Shown in pieces: positions 32,235 through 43,091 of a DNA stretch of 48,082 bases (positions are counted from its first letter, which is position 1; each line of letters opens with the position of its first letter). The position numbers were made by a program, and so were the translations under genes. The DNA lies in NCBI GenBank assembly GCA_051453625.1, contig JBOZIK010000001.1, positions 191,336,227-191,384,308 of the forward strand, given 5' to 3'. The stretch is from Welwitschia mirabilis (Eukaryota > Gnetophyta > Gnetopsida > Welwitschiales). The notes beneath the pieces are model-generated. The model was not told the origin of the DNA. It made no database searches and saw only the letters and a list, made by a program, of their open reading frames with translations.

Positions 32235-32481
32235 TTGTTATTTTAAGTGATTAATATCTTTGCTATAGATTTGTAATTTTTCTTTCATGGATTACTTTGT
32301 CACTCTAAAATGTTTACTATCAAACATATTGAGGGGTGAGGTACAATTGTAATTTTGGCTTGTTCTTACTTAGATTTTATATGTTCTTTCTTTTGGGTTA
32401 GATCCTGCATAAAGGTCTTGTTGAATCACTCTTTATAACCTAACTAGTATGTTTGACATCTGTTTGATTTATGCATTGAAG

Positions 32482-33074
32482 NNNNNNNNNNNNNNNNNNN
32501 NNNNNNNNNNNNNNNNNNNNNNNNNNNNNNNNNNNNNNNNNNNNNNNNNNNNNNNNNNNNNNNNNNNNNNNNNNNNNNNNNNNNNNNNNNNNNNNNNNNN
32601 NNNNNNNNNNNNNNNNNNNNNNNNNNNNNNNNNNNNNNNNNNNNNNNNNNNNNNNNNNNNNNNNNNNNNNNNNNNNNNNNNNNNNNNNNNNNNNNNNNNN
32701 NNNNNNNNNNNNNNNNNNNNNNNNNNNNNNNNNNNNNNNNNNNNNNNNNNNNNNNNNNNNNNNNNNNNNNNNNNNNNNNNNNNNNNNNNNNNNNNNNNNN
32801 NNNNNNNNNNNNNNNNNNNNNNNNNNNNNNNNNNNNNNNNNNNNNNNNNNNNNNNNNNNNNNNNNNNNNNNNNNNNNNNNNNNNNNNNNNNNNNNNNNNN
32901 NNNNNNNNNNNNNNNNNNNNNNNNNNNNNNNNNNNNNNNNNNNNNNNNNNNNNNNNNNNNNNNNNNNNNNNNNNNNNNNNNNNNNNNNNNNNNNNNNNNN
33001 NNNNNNNNNNNNNNNNNNNNNNNNNNNNNNNNNNNNNNNNNNNNNNNNNNNNNNNNNNNNNNNNNNNNNNNNNN
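32482..33074. other. Assembly gap (593 N) flanked by a 9-base repeat
   Basis: The 9 bases gcattgaag end the left contig (32473-32481) and begin the right contig (33075-33083). The contigs may in fact overlap, or the gap may cover one period of a repeat. Confidence 0.97.
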
Positions 33075-33189
33075 GCATTGAAGTAAATGAAAGCAAGAAA
33101 TTAACTTTAAATGTATTTGGCTTACATGTTACCTTACATTCCTTAGTTCTTTAGAGAAGATTTTAATATGCTTAAGTCATTCTTAAACA

Positions 33190-35620
33190 TGATTGATGGA
33201 GATTTTTTTCTTTTACTTTTCATATTTTTTTAATAAACCCAATTTGAGTCGATTATATACTTATCTTTTAACCTCTTAACAAGCTCCCATGTATCATTCT
33301 TCATAATGGCTATCATGTCTTTATTTAGTGCCTCTTTTCAAATAGGAGATGCAATTTCTTCATCAACTAAATTTGGCTCACTTGTTAAGGTTAAATAAGA
33401 AACATAAGTATATTTTACTAGATTTCTTATAAATATTCTATTAAAATTTTGATCAAGCATTTAACTTGAAGAATGATCCTGTAAGAATTTTGATGAAATT
33501 TTAGGTTGAGAAGAGGTGTCTTTTAGCTATGAATTATTCTATTCATCTAAGAAGATTCTAATCACAAACTTGAATTTATTAAATTTTACATCTCTTAAAA
33601 TGATGTATTTATGGTTGATGGGCTTAAAACAATGATATGCACAAGACTTAATATTATATCCAATAAAAATGTATTTTTTGATCCTTACATCTAACTTTGA
33701 TATCAAGTGATTTGAAATGTGAACTCAACATATGTAGTCAAATATTTTCAAATGAGATAATACAAGTGCCTTTTTAAAAATAATTTCATAAGGTATTTTA
33801 CTTTGGTTTGCAAATGTAATTACTTTGTTAAAAATATAGTTCGCTATAGTAATAGCCTCAACTAATAGGTTTTTGGCAACTTAGCTTAAAGTAGTAAACA
33901 TCTAGTCATTTCTTGAATAATCTCATTTTTATTTTTTACTAATTTATTATATTAAAGAGAGTTAGCACATGTGGTCTACTTTTGAATGCCACATTCATTA
34001 CAAAATTGCATAAATTCACCCTTTTATCATTCCTAAGCTTTATTTTTGGTATCCAACTAATCTTCAAATTTTTTTTGAAATATTTGAAAGTGGAGAAATC
34101 TTCATGTTTTGCATTTAGTAATAAAGATCAAGCATATTTTTAATAATAATTAAAATAACTATAAAATACCTAGAGCTTTAGCATGTAGAAGCTTGCATTG
34201 GCTTAACTAGATTTATGTAAACTAGTTTCAATAGTTTTGTCTTTCTCCGCATTAATGTATTATGTAGACTTGCCTTTTTTTCATCTTTAAATAATGTTTT
34301 ACATATTTCATTTGGAATGGAGAAGCATTTAATTCCTAAGACATTTTTCTCCTTTGACATCTTCATGATATTTTGATATGTACAATGGGATAATCTCATA
34401 TGCCATAAAATTAAATAATGTTTGATTAAAAGAAACATAGGAATTAATTCTAATCTTTCTTTTGCTTATTGTCCACCTAAGAAAACTAATGCATAAATTT
34501 GATTTGGCAATCTTTTAAGCTTACATGTAAAGCCTTGATTATCTCTAGTTATGCAACTAGCCTTCTTAAATAAAAGTTTGATTCCTTTTCGTACCATTTG
34601 TCGAATAGAAAAAAATAGAATTAGACAACCTTGTAATAAAAAAAATCATGCACAATAATGCACTTATCATCATTCAAGGTGACTTGGATATCATCAATGC
34701 CTTTAAATTTACAACATTTTCCACTTTAATAGATCATAAATCCATGGGTTTAAAATTTTGAAACATGTTTCTTTGAGGTGTTATGTGATTGGAATAGACA
34801 CTATTCGTAACCCATGTGAAAGAACCAAAAGGTTCTATAGTGACCATTATTGAAAAATTTGAAGGTCCTTCTTTAGTACCTTTTCCTTTATCATTTTAGA
34901 TCTTTGAATAGGTTGAAGCATCATCATCTTATATTTGGAATGTTCCTCATTAATTGCTAAAGAAGATAAGCTAATATTCCACTAGCATTTATCATAAGTG
35001 TAACCTAATATTTTGTAATTTGTGCACTAATTATGGTTTTATTTCTGATTTGAAGGTAGACCATATGATTAAGGTTTCTTGTAAGTGAAATTTCCTCTTA
35101 TTCTAAAAATTTATCTTCTTTAAAAAATTTGAGAATTTTTTGTTTCTTGAGCTCTTTAGTATTTATAATTTGTTCTTCCTTTACTTTTATTGTTTCATCT
35201 TCCTCTAGCATGTTGATTTTTGGCTAAGAATGCATTATCATTTAAGTCACATATTTTAAAATCCTCTGATGTATTTAATTAAGCAACTAAATTATCAATA
35301 GCATAGGAATAAAATCTTTAGTTTGAAGAGTGATGATCATACATTACTTATATCTATAGTTATTGTAACACACTTGAATTAACTTATTAATCTTTTACCT
35401 AGTACTAAGTTCACAATTATATTCATATAAATTTCTTAAAGCTGTATACATCCTATAAAGAAAATACTTAAGTGATTCATCTATTTGCAGTTAAAGATCA
35501 TCAAATTGTTTTCTATACCTCATTTTTTTGATCTATCTATTATGAACTATGCATTTGAATTCTAATTGGAGTTAATTCCAACACTTCTTTGATGTGCCTT
35601 TGATAATGATTCTTACATCA
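33190..35620 (-). mobile_element. Decayed Ty1/copia retrotransposon
   Basis: Minus-strand pieces occur in the gag-protease-integrase-RT order of copia elements: gag-like YRKQFDDL...LKYFL near 35450-35520; a zinc knuckle with CTNYKILGYTYDKC at 34982-35026; a protease-like VYSNHITPQRNMFQNF near 34760-34820; the integrase pre-domain at 34178-34438; and the RT start NDTWELVKRLKDK, SNWVY near 33225-33300. All are broken by stops and frameshifts. The RT catalytic part should lie at or beyond the 32482-33074 gap. LTRs were not identified. It cannot encode functional proteins. Confidence 0.8.
34178..34438 (-). pseudogene. Copia GAG-pre-integrase fragment
   Basis: An 86-codon open fragment. LWHMRLSHCTYQNIMKMSKE matches the (L)WHxRLGHxNxxxLxxLxKx pre-integrase motif, followed by NEICKTLFKDEKKAS (family CxxCxxGKxxxxxF) and LLKLVYINLVKPM (family PLELVHTDLxGPM). 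The His and first Cys of the HHCC zinc site survive, but the second Cys is Phe, and the integrase Asp (HTD) is Asn. Clearly a decayed copia copy. Confidence 0.8.
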
Positions 35621-36749
35621 ATTGCTTTTAAAATAGAAGTACATATTATCATTTTGGCTAGTGTGTATGCCCTATAATTTAATTCATATTTCCTTTTCTA
35701 TTATTTATTTAGTACATTCAAATTTAGAGGATAGAAAAATCCATTTTTTAACCATATTTCAACACTCATTGATTTGTAATAAAGAATTCATCAAGTTTGA
35801 CTACTGTGAAAAATACTTAGATCCATTAAAAGTTAGAAAAAATTTCAAAAATTCTTTGGACATTATTTCCAAATTAATAAATGACACAAACATGATTTTA
35901 ACCAAGAAGTACCAACTAACCTTGTTCTTATAGTAGATGAATAATGTTATTTAATTTTTTGTGCACTAATTCCATTTTGTGAATGGAAGCTTTGTATTCT
36001 TCTTAAGTAAAATTACTATAGAAACTTTGTAGACATCTATGCTGCAAGTCCCTATGATAACTCCTTCAAATAACACAAAAAATTCTTTTTAATAATGAAA
36101 TATGTTTTCTAATACATGTATCTATACATCTAGATACTTAAATTCTCCTTAAAATTGAACTTAAGGCTTCAATAACATTATTCTTTCATGATCTTTCAAC
36201 AAATATAGAAATATTTCTCTTCTAGATCAAATGATAAAATAATAAATTCAAATGCTGAAATGAGATCTTAAATCTTTAACAATTATAGAATTTTGATTAA
36301 ACTTCAAAAACATGACTTAAATCCTTTTTCACTTACTAAAAGGTTCTTTTATTTTAATACAGTAATAAGATATTTAATATATCTCATCTATTAATATTTA
36401 AATCTAAAAGTATTTAATCATAAATGGAGGTAAAATTAAAGAATAAGGCTTAATTAAGTATAAATCAGGAATAATATTGAATCATGTATTAATGTTGAAG
36501 TTGAAATGAAGCACACATAAGTCTTTCAAGCATATATGAAGCATAACAAAATGAGTATTCATTTGACAACTTTTCATTCATCTCTTTCAAGAGGTATTAA
36601 TGTTCTTATAAAATATGCCTCTTTACATCCTTTTATAGTTGGAGTGGATGAAATTCCATTCCACCTTATGAATGTGGGATAATTCTCTTCCTTTTTTAAA
36701 AAGATATCTTCTTATAATCTGTGTTGATACAACACAAAAACAAATTACT
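35621..36749. other. AT-rich region, possible 5' part of the copia relic
   Basis: Upstream of the gag trace on the minus strand, where a 5' LTR would lie. I see no LTR pair or PBS. The plus-strand open stretch at 35661-35933 is probably a shadow of the element. Confidence 0.4.
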
Positions 36750-36750
36750 A

Positions 36751-36811
36751 TTTAACTAATTAAAACAAAGACATAGATCATAACTAATTGAGACAAAGAC
36801 ATAGATCAAAC
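36751..36811. repeat. Short tandem duplication (~29 bp)
   Basis: Two adjacent copies of aactaatt(a/g)a(a/g)acaaagacatagatca. It lies just after tgttgatacaacaca (about 36722-36736), which looks like a copia LTR terminus, but no partner was found. Confidence 0.6.
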
Positions 36812-37199
36812 AAAAACAAGAAATGCAATGTAATGTTGGTCACATTAGAACACAAATCATGACACTAGCCACATAACATAGATTAGTTTAGGCATTTTAC
36901 TTTATATAAAGTTTGAAATTATTCTTGTTATATGGTAAAATAGGAAGCTTCATAACAGAGATCTTCATTCTAATCGGCTACAGAGAAAATTTCAAAATTA
37001 AATATATAATTTACTACTAATTCTTTTAATTTTGAGCTTGAGGCTATGCTTGCTGAAGCTAGGGTGAATTATAAAAATTAGAGGTTTATCAATATGAGAG
37101 TGCACTTATAAAACTTAGGATTTGATGGCTATAGATTAAGATGATAATTATAAATTTTTTTTAAATTTTTAAATCATTTAAATAGTAAGTCGCCAATTA

Positions 37200-38960
37200 G
37201 TTCTTTGAAGCTTAATGGCTACATGATTTATAATAATAATGAAATCCTTATTGTTGAGAATTTTCACACCATATTCCAAGCAATACCTATTAATCATGAT
37301 AAGTTTAGTCAACTCTTTTCATTTCTTTCTTTAATGGTTAGTACTAAAATATTCGACACTAACAATACTCCCACAGAATTAAAAGAAGCTTGTTTTGATA
37401 TGGTCAATGGTAAAACAACTAGTTTTAATTATTGTCTAGTGGAGTTTTATAAATAAAATGGAATAGGCTAAGTCATGATTATCTAAATGTCATTAAAGAA
37501 GCCATTTATTATGAATTGATCGATCATCATATTAATAGATGTATCATTTTTTTCCCCTAGATTAGGTAATCCTCTTCTTATACATAATCAAGACCCTATT
37601 ACCCTCTTAAATGTTACTTATAAGATTTGGGCTAACTTATCAACTTAAAAGAATTCTATCCTACATTATTACTACATAGTAGATGAGTTTTGTTCCTAGT
37701 AAGAATTTCTTTTCAATGTTATAATGGTATGGAAAGTCATCAACAGGTAATTGATTCAAAACAATATATCATCTTTATTAAAATTGATATGCCAAAGAAT
37801 AGGATAAAGTTAAATGGAAGTTTATTATCTTATGTGTGAAGAAATTGAATTTTGAACAACTTCTTTAGACGGTAAGATGTCTATTTGTAGATGTAAATTC
37901 TTATATTGCTACTTCCCAAGGAATAAGTTTAGTTTATACTATTCATCATTTAGTTAGGTAAGGTTTCCCCTTAGTTTCATACCTTTTCATAATTGTAGTT
38001 TATTTGTTCTATCATGTTATTCAACATGATATGTTGCATGATTTAGTAAGGAGAATTTCTTTGGATGATGGTTCTTACTAGTTATTAGATTTTCATTTTT
38101 CTAATGATTCTTTCTTCATAGTGGACAAATACAAACAATTCATCAATCAACTTTTACTTATGTTTAGTATTATTTTAATTTTAGTAGGTATAAATTAAAA
38201 GTTTTAGTTTATGAATGACACATTTTATAGGGGAGTATTAAACTTTTAGACACTTTCTTTTCTTTTACAAATCATCTTCAAATGTTATGGAGTTGGAACT
38301 TATAAAGAATTTATAGAAAAGTGAATAAGTGAAGGAAAAAATGTATTTCTTCTATAGGTTGATATTTCATTTGTAAGCCTATTAATACTTCTACTCATCT
38401 TTATCATTCCTCTTATTGTGCTCCTTTAAAATTTTCATAATCAAATCCAAAATAACTTTTCAATTTTTTTTTGGTCTGATGTAGAATGGGAAAAATGGTT
38501 TCATAAACTTGCTTGAAGTATTATGGATTTACTTAAGGCAAAAGGAGGTTTAGGATTTATTAATGTATATTATTAAGATATTAGTTTAGTTAAAAAATAT
38601 ATGAGAGAACATTTTACTAGTACTTCTTTAATTTCCAATTTACTTTTTAATAGTTGAAGAATTCATCTCTAGAAAACTACAAGATATGGTAGTACATCGA
38701 TCCTATAATTGGTTTTTTCCCCTCTTTTGGAGATAAAAGTTTAGGAAACTTACATTTTTAAAAGTATTTAGAAGACTTGAAGCATGCGTTATTCTTTCAT
38801 TTCTTAGGATTAGTTAAAGATGTGAAATGAGTTGCCCTAGCATATTGTTTTATGGTATTTCCCCCCTTTTCCCTATTTCTTTGGAAAGTATGAATTTAAT
38901 ATTGTCTTTTTGATGGTTTAAATATGGAATAATTTCATTACAAATCTTAAATTCAGAAAA
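37200..38960 (+). mobile_element. Second decayed LINE, RT region
   Basis: Plus-strand RT motifs in order: TPTELKEACFDMVNGKTTSF, CLVEFYK (family EEIKxAVFxMxxxKAPGPDGFxxEFYK) at 37205-37456; NQDPITLLNVTYKIWANLS (family NWRPITLLNxxYKIxAKxLA) near 37590-37650; QGFPLVSYLFIIVVYLF near 37950-38000, the counterpart of QGCPLSPYLFxLVAExL; HFSNDSFFIV at 38094-38123, the catalytic FADD box with the first Asp changed to Asn; and WEKWFHKLA then KAKGGLGFINVYY near 38490-38575. Many stops and frameshifts. The motif spellings differ from the LINE at 10800-15100, so they are probably different lineages. Confidence 0.8.
37205..37456 (+). pseudogene. LINE RT N-terminal fragment
   Basis: An 83-codon open fragment ending in GKTTSFNYCLVEFYK, where intact LINEs have KAPGPDGFPxEFYK. 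The PGPDG turn is destroyed while the flanking helices remain readable. It belongs to the second LINE. Confidence 0.7.
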
Positions 38961-39005
38961 AAAGGGGACAATCTTAATTGATTTTTTATAAGTTATAGGA
39001 CTTTT

Positions 39006-40976
39006 TGTCACGTTCAGATTTTTCAAGTTTAAGGATTTAACTTAAAATTTTAATTAAAATAATTTTATGATGTCCTTAAGCTAATATAGGTATTGTGTTT
39101 ATTAAGCTAACATTGTATTATAAAGAATTTTATACTTTTAAGGCCTTCATTTTGTAAAAGTCATAATATTATTTTATAATCCTTAAGAATGATATCTCAT
39201 GATTAGATTAATATTATTTTTCTTATGTGATTATTGCATTCTTCTTAATTTTACATGGAAAAAAATCTTGTAATATATCCTCAAGCTAGTTAAATTATTG
39301 CATGTATGTATTTTAATATTTCTAGTGGTGTAATTTTTATTGTGAAAATTTTATGCAATAATACCTCAAATCTTGTAGTAGGCATAATATTGCCCTTGTT
39401 GAATATTCTTATGATTTAATTATGATTCTTATGGTTAAAATTTTGTAACTGTTGCACTTATATCTGGAAAATAGTTTAAATATAATTTTTGAAAACTTCT
39501 TATTATTTTAATATTTGCATGATGGACATCACTATTTATTGTTAGGATATAAATGTACCCAGTGGCCTGGTAATGAATGGAATAAGAGTGGTTACTGAAT
39601 CTTTACTGCCTTTCACCACCTTAACCATCCTCCTTTATGATGTTTTATCTTCATATTCTTGTGACCCTTCATATTTTACTAAATCTTAGCTATAAATAAG
39701 ACCATCTTTCCTCTTTTCCCTCACTTTCATTTTTGAAGAATCCTTTCCTATCAAACCTTAGAGCTTGGATAAGACTTCGAACCTTGGAATCTTTAGGAGT
39801 TTTCGAATCTTTGTTTTAATTGGGGTATGGTTTTATGGCATAATCTATTTTCTTGTATGATTCTTGTGTTATTTTAATTTCTTTCTTATATGGTTTATAT
39901 GATTTTCATTTCATTCTTGTATGGTTTATGGATCTTTGATTCCTCTCTTGTATGGTTTATGATTCTTTGAATTTTTTCTTGTATGGTTATGGTCTTTCAT
40001 TATTTTCTTGCATGATCCTTTTCCATCTATCTCTTGCATGTTTTGATTAATTCTTGCATCTTTTACATGTTTCATAAATTTTTCTTAACTTATTCTTATA
40101 AGTCTCTTTTATGCATATATTAACTTTACTGTGACTATAATTTTATTCTTAAAACTTACTAAGTGACCAAATTATGTAGCCTCAGGGGCTGAGCCACTTG
40201 AGAAGCTCCCATTGGCCATGGGAATGAGCTATTAGACTAATCATGGTAATGTTTATAATCCATCTAGTTATGCATAACATGATGTCTTTGTGGCTTCATA
40301 GGGTTTATTCCATCTGAAGGGTTTCTGTTGATCATAGGAATGAACTTTTAGATAAATGGGTATTTTTGAGACCCTTTTGATAGAGCATCCTATCATTGTA
40401 TATTCTTAGATTACTATGACTTGGATATTTGTATCTCGATTATTGTATTTGATATAAGGTTTTGGTCATTCGATATTCTTGAGGATCTTCTTTTTAGCTT
40501 GGAAAACCCCTTGCCTAAAACCTTGACATGGATCATACTAAGAACTGTGAAGGTTACAATCCTTACATCATGCTGTTTGTATTTAACAGGTGGTTGAGTG
40601 AAGCACAAAAAAAGCTGATTTGTCTTACCAAGAAGGGTGTTTAGAAATATTGATTTATTTTAGATTGTGCATGAGAATTTGTTAAAATGGAGATATTTAT
40701 TCTTGTAGTTGACCTTTAACATATGATGATTCTTGAGTTATATTTATTTTCTCATGTATTTAAACATTAAGTGAGTTATCTATCTTCTTTACCTTTAAAA
40801 GTTACTTAAGGGTGTATTTTTGACATACATATGAATTCATTTAAGAATAGTTAGCTCTAATATTTAAAAGGCATTTGTGAAAGTTTAAGTTCATAGTTTG
40901 GGTTAGAAATCCTAGGACATTTCATTTTGTATCAGAGCTACTTTAAGTTTTAAGGTGTTAAAATCAGGACATTACA
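39006..40976 (+). repeat. Long LTR (~1.97 kb), gypsy-like
   Basis: It opens TGTCACGTTCAGATTTTTC and closes with a caggacattaca end, like the TGTGACGTCCxAGATTTT...GGGACGTTACA ends of del/Tekay-type gypsy LTRs. A TATA box, ctataaataag, lies near 39691 with a pyrimidine-rich start region after it. No PBS follows 40976 and the flanks (ctttt, tcaca) do not match, so it is neither a clean solo LTR nor clearly a 5' LTR. Its last ~230 bp match 41950-42175. The 5' boundary is inferred from end resemblance only. Confidence 0.6.
39851..40060. repeat. ~31-bp minisatellite within the LTR
   Basis: Variants of ttcttgtatggtttatg occur at about 39851, 39882, 39914, 39945 and 39976 (31-32 bp apart), then at closer intervals to 40051 with shortened units. 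It lies downstream of the LTR TATA box. Confidence 0.75.
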
Positions 40977-40999
40977 TCACACAATATCATTAACCTACA

Positions 41000-41280
41000 A
41001 GTCTTTTAAGTATTATCCAAAAGTGTGATAGACCTCTAATTTTCAATAAGTAACTTTCTTTAATAAGAAGTCATCGAATGATACGATTATTAATTTTATC
41101 ATTTAGTAACCATTAATGAATAGCTTCTTGAAAAACATAAAAAGATCTATATCAATAATATTTCATTAATTTTTATATAGTTCCATAGAAAAGCCACTAA
41201 AACCAAGGGATTTTTTCATTTACCAAACTAAAAGTTACTTCTTTTATTTCTTCACAAGTAATTTTTACTATGATAATAGT
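41000..41280 (-). pseudogene. Third LINE RT fragment, minus strand
   Basis: On the minus strand near 41270-41205 the frame reads VVKITCEEIKEVTFSLVNEK and IPWF, and a shifted frame then gives FSMELYK and DLFMFFKKLFING. This is the same RT N-terminal block as in the other LINEs (EEIKxAVFSLxxxKSPGPDGFSMEFYK...DLFxFFxxF). The match ends near the LTR boundary at 40976, so the LTR may have cut into this LINE. The rest, to 41849, is not recognisable. Confidence 0.55.
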
Positions 41281-41849
41281 ATGGTGATTTTTTTTTATAA
41301 GCTAAGAAAGATGTTCTTTAATAGCTTAAACCATTTCTTGTAAAAACCTCTAGTAGCAGAAGTAAAGAAGAAGTAGTTAACTGAAAGAACTATTAATGAT
41401 TGCATTATCTCTAATAATGAAATCATTAATTCCTAAAGTCCACATTTTAATAAATGATTATCATGTTTGAGGAATTTAAGAAGTTTCTTATAAGATTTAT
41501 TTTCCATCTTAAGCTAAGGTATGTAAATTTTTATAAGAGTAATTTTAGATTTAAAAATATTCTAAAATTACTTAGCATAATGAACTTTAATGCAAAGCGA
41601 GCATAATGAAAACCCTAAGAAAACTTATGGGATTGTGTTTTCAGTGAGGAACAAAATTCCTAAAGAAATCATGTAATAAAGGAAGCATTAAAGGAAATGA
41701 AAATATCTCTTTATATGAAGGGCATAAATAGTAAAAGATTACAAATTGAAATCATAGTTGACTGCACTCTCATGATCTCTCCTCAAAAGTGGCTTTTAAA
41801 GCCTCAACTAGGCTTTACTACTTTGACTCTTAAGAGCCTTCAAGAGGAA

Positions 41850-41949
41850 NNNNNNNNNNNNNNNNNNNNNNNNNNNNNNNNNNNNNNNNNNNNNNNNNNN
41901 NNNNNNNNNNNNNNNNNNNNNNNNNNNNNNNNNNNNNNNNNNNNNNNNN
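41850..41949. other. Assembly gap (100 N, probably unknown size)
   Basis: Exactly 100 N, a common placeholder. The right edge opens inside an LTR copy whose first ~1.7 kb are missing, so the true gap may be larger. Confidence 0.97.
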
Positions 41950-42175
41950 TTTCTCATGTATTTAAACATTAAGTGAGTTATCTATCTTCTTTACCTTCAA
42001 AAGTTACTTAAGAATGTATGTTTAACATACATATAGATTCATTTAAGAATTGTTGGCTTGAATATTTAACATAAGTGTTTGTGAAAGTTAAAGTTTTTAA
42101 TTGTGGAATTTAGGATGTTTTATTTTGGTATCAGAGCTACATAAAGCTTTTAAGTACAAAAACCAGGATGTTACA
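41950..42175 (+). repeat. 3' end of a second LTR copy
   Basis: Aligns with 40751-40976: ttctcatgtatttaaacatt, the gagttatctatcttctttacc block, and the final aggatgttaca. Unlike the first copy it is followed by a PBS-like site, so it behaves as a 5' LTR. Confidence 0.8.
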
Positions 42176-42190
42176 ATTTGGTATCAGAGA
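42126..42190 (+). other. Duplicated initiator-Met primer-binding sites
   Basis: TGGTATCAGAGC at 42126-42137 (inside the LTR end) and TGGTATCAGAGA at 42179-42190 (just after it), 53 bp apart. The sequence is the standard plant PBS complementary to the 3' end of initiator-Met tRNA. The first copy, TGTATCAGAGCT, also occurs in the LTR at 40928-40939. The segment is partly repeated a third time (agggtattacac at about 42227). Confidence 0.75.
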
Positions 42191-42858
42191 GTCAACATGT
42201 AGAGTTTTTTAGTATTAAAAATTTTAGGGTATTACACTTTTGCCAAACTACAATAAGTCTTTTATAATCATTCTTATAGTAAAAAAAAATTATACTAGAA
42301 ATATTGCTTGCTTATGATTCCCTTTTCTTTAATAAAAGCCTATCATTTTTGGGTGAGTGATTTTGATATTGGCTCTATATATAATGAAAATGGCATGTTC
42401 AAGAACCATCTTACCAATGGATATATTAAATGAATTAGATTTGGAAGATTATAATCCTTTCAATGATTAAGCAGTTTCTTTGGTATCCTTTGTTTCAATA
42501 GCTTTCAATTGGGAATAATTTGCATCATTTGGGGTTTTAAACCTAGTTTTTCTAGTGTGTGGTTAAGATGATAATTTCTTGCATGTTTTTCTCCACTACA
42601 TGCTCACCAATAATGGATTTTGTATTTCTTATGTTCTCTAACATATTCTTATTAATTTAGAGACTTTTTTTAATTGAAACAACCCTGATTTTAGTAATGT
42701 ATGTACTATTCTTTGACAAATCATTATGCCATGCATTCTTTACTTCATTTGAAAATAGAGATGGAAATCACACCTTATGAAACTATTATAACCCACATTT
42801 TGTAAGCTTTAATTAATAGGGTTTCTAAACTATGTAAAACATTTTGATATTAATTTTA
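42191..42858. other. AT-rich region after the PBS, no ORF
   Basis: Where gag should start there is no open frame. Either a non-autonomous element or a decayed one. Confidence 0.45.
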
Positions 42859-42958
42859 NNNNNNNNNNNNNNNNNNNNNNNNNNNNNNNNNNNNNNNNNN
42901 NNNNNNNNNNNNNNNNNNNNNNNNNNNNNNNNNNNNNNNNNNNNNNNNNNNNNNNNNN
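42859..42958. other. Assembly gap (100 N)
   Basis: Exactly 100 N, probably a placeholder. Confidence 0.97.
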
Positions 42959-43033
42959 TTATAATGTGTTAATAAAGTCTAAATAGGATTTGATCCTAGG
43001 TTCCGTTGTGCATGATAGTTAATAACTATATAA

Positions 43034-43055
43034 AATATATATATATATATATATT
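43034..43055. repeat. (AT)n microsatellite
   Basis: About eleven AT dinucleotides just before an LTR-like end at 43091. Confidence 0.9.
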
Positions 43056-43069
43056 ATGGTTAATTAGGG

Positions 43070-43091
43070 TAATTAAAGTTGGGGTATTACA
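43070..43091 (+). repeat. LTR 3'-end-like sequence
   Basis: aaagttggggtattaca matches the (G)GGGTRTTACA close of many plant LTRs. It is not followed by a PBS, so it could be a 3' or solo LTR. No start was identified because the upstream part lies in the gap. Confidence 0.35.
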
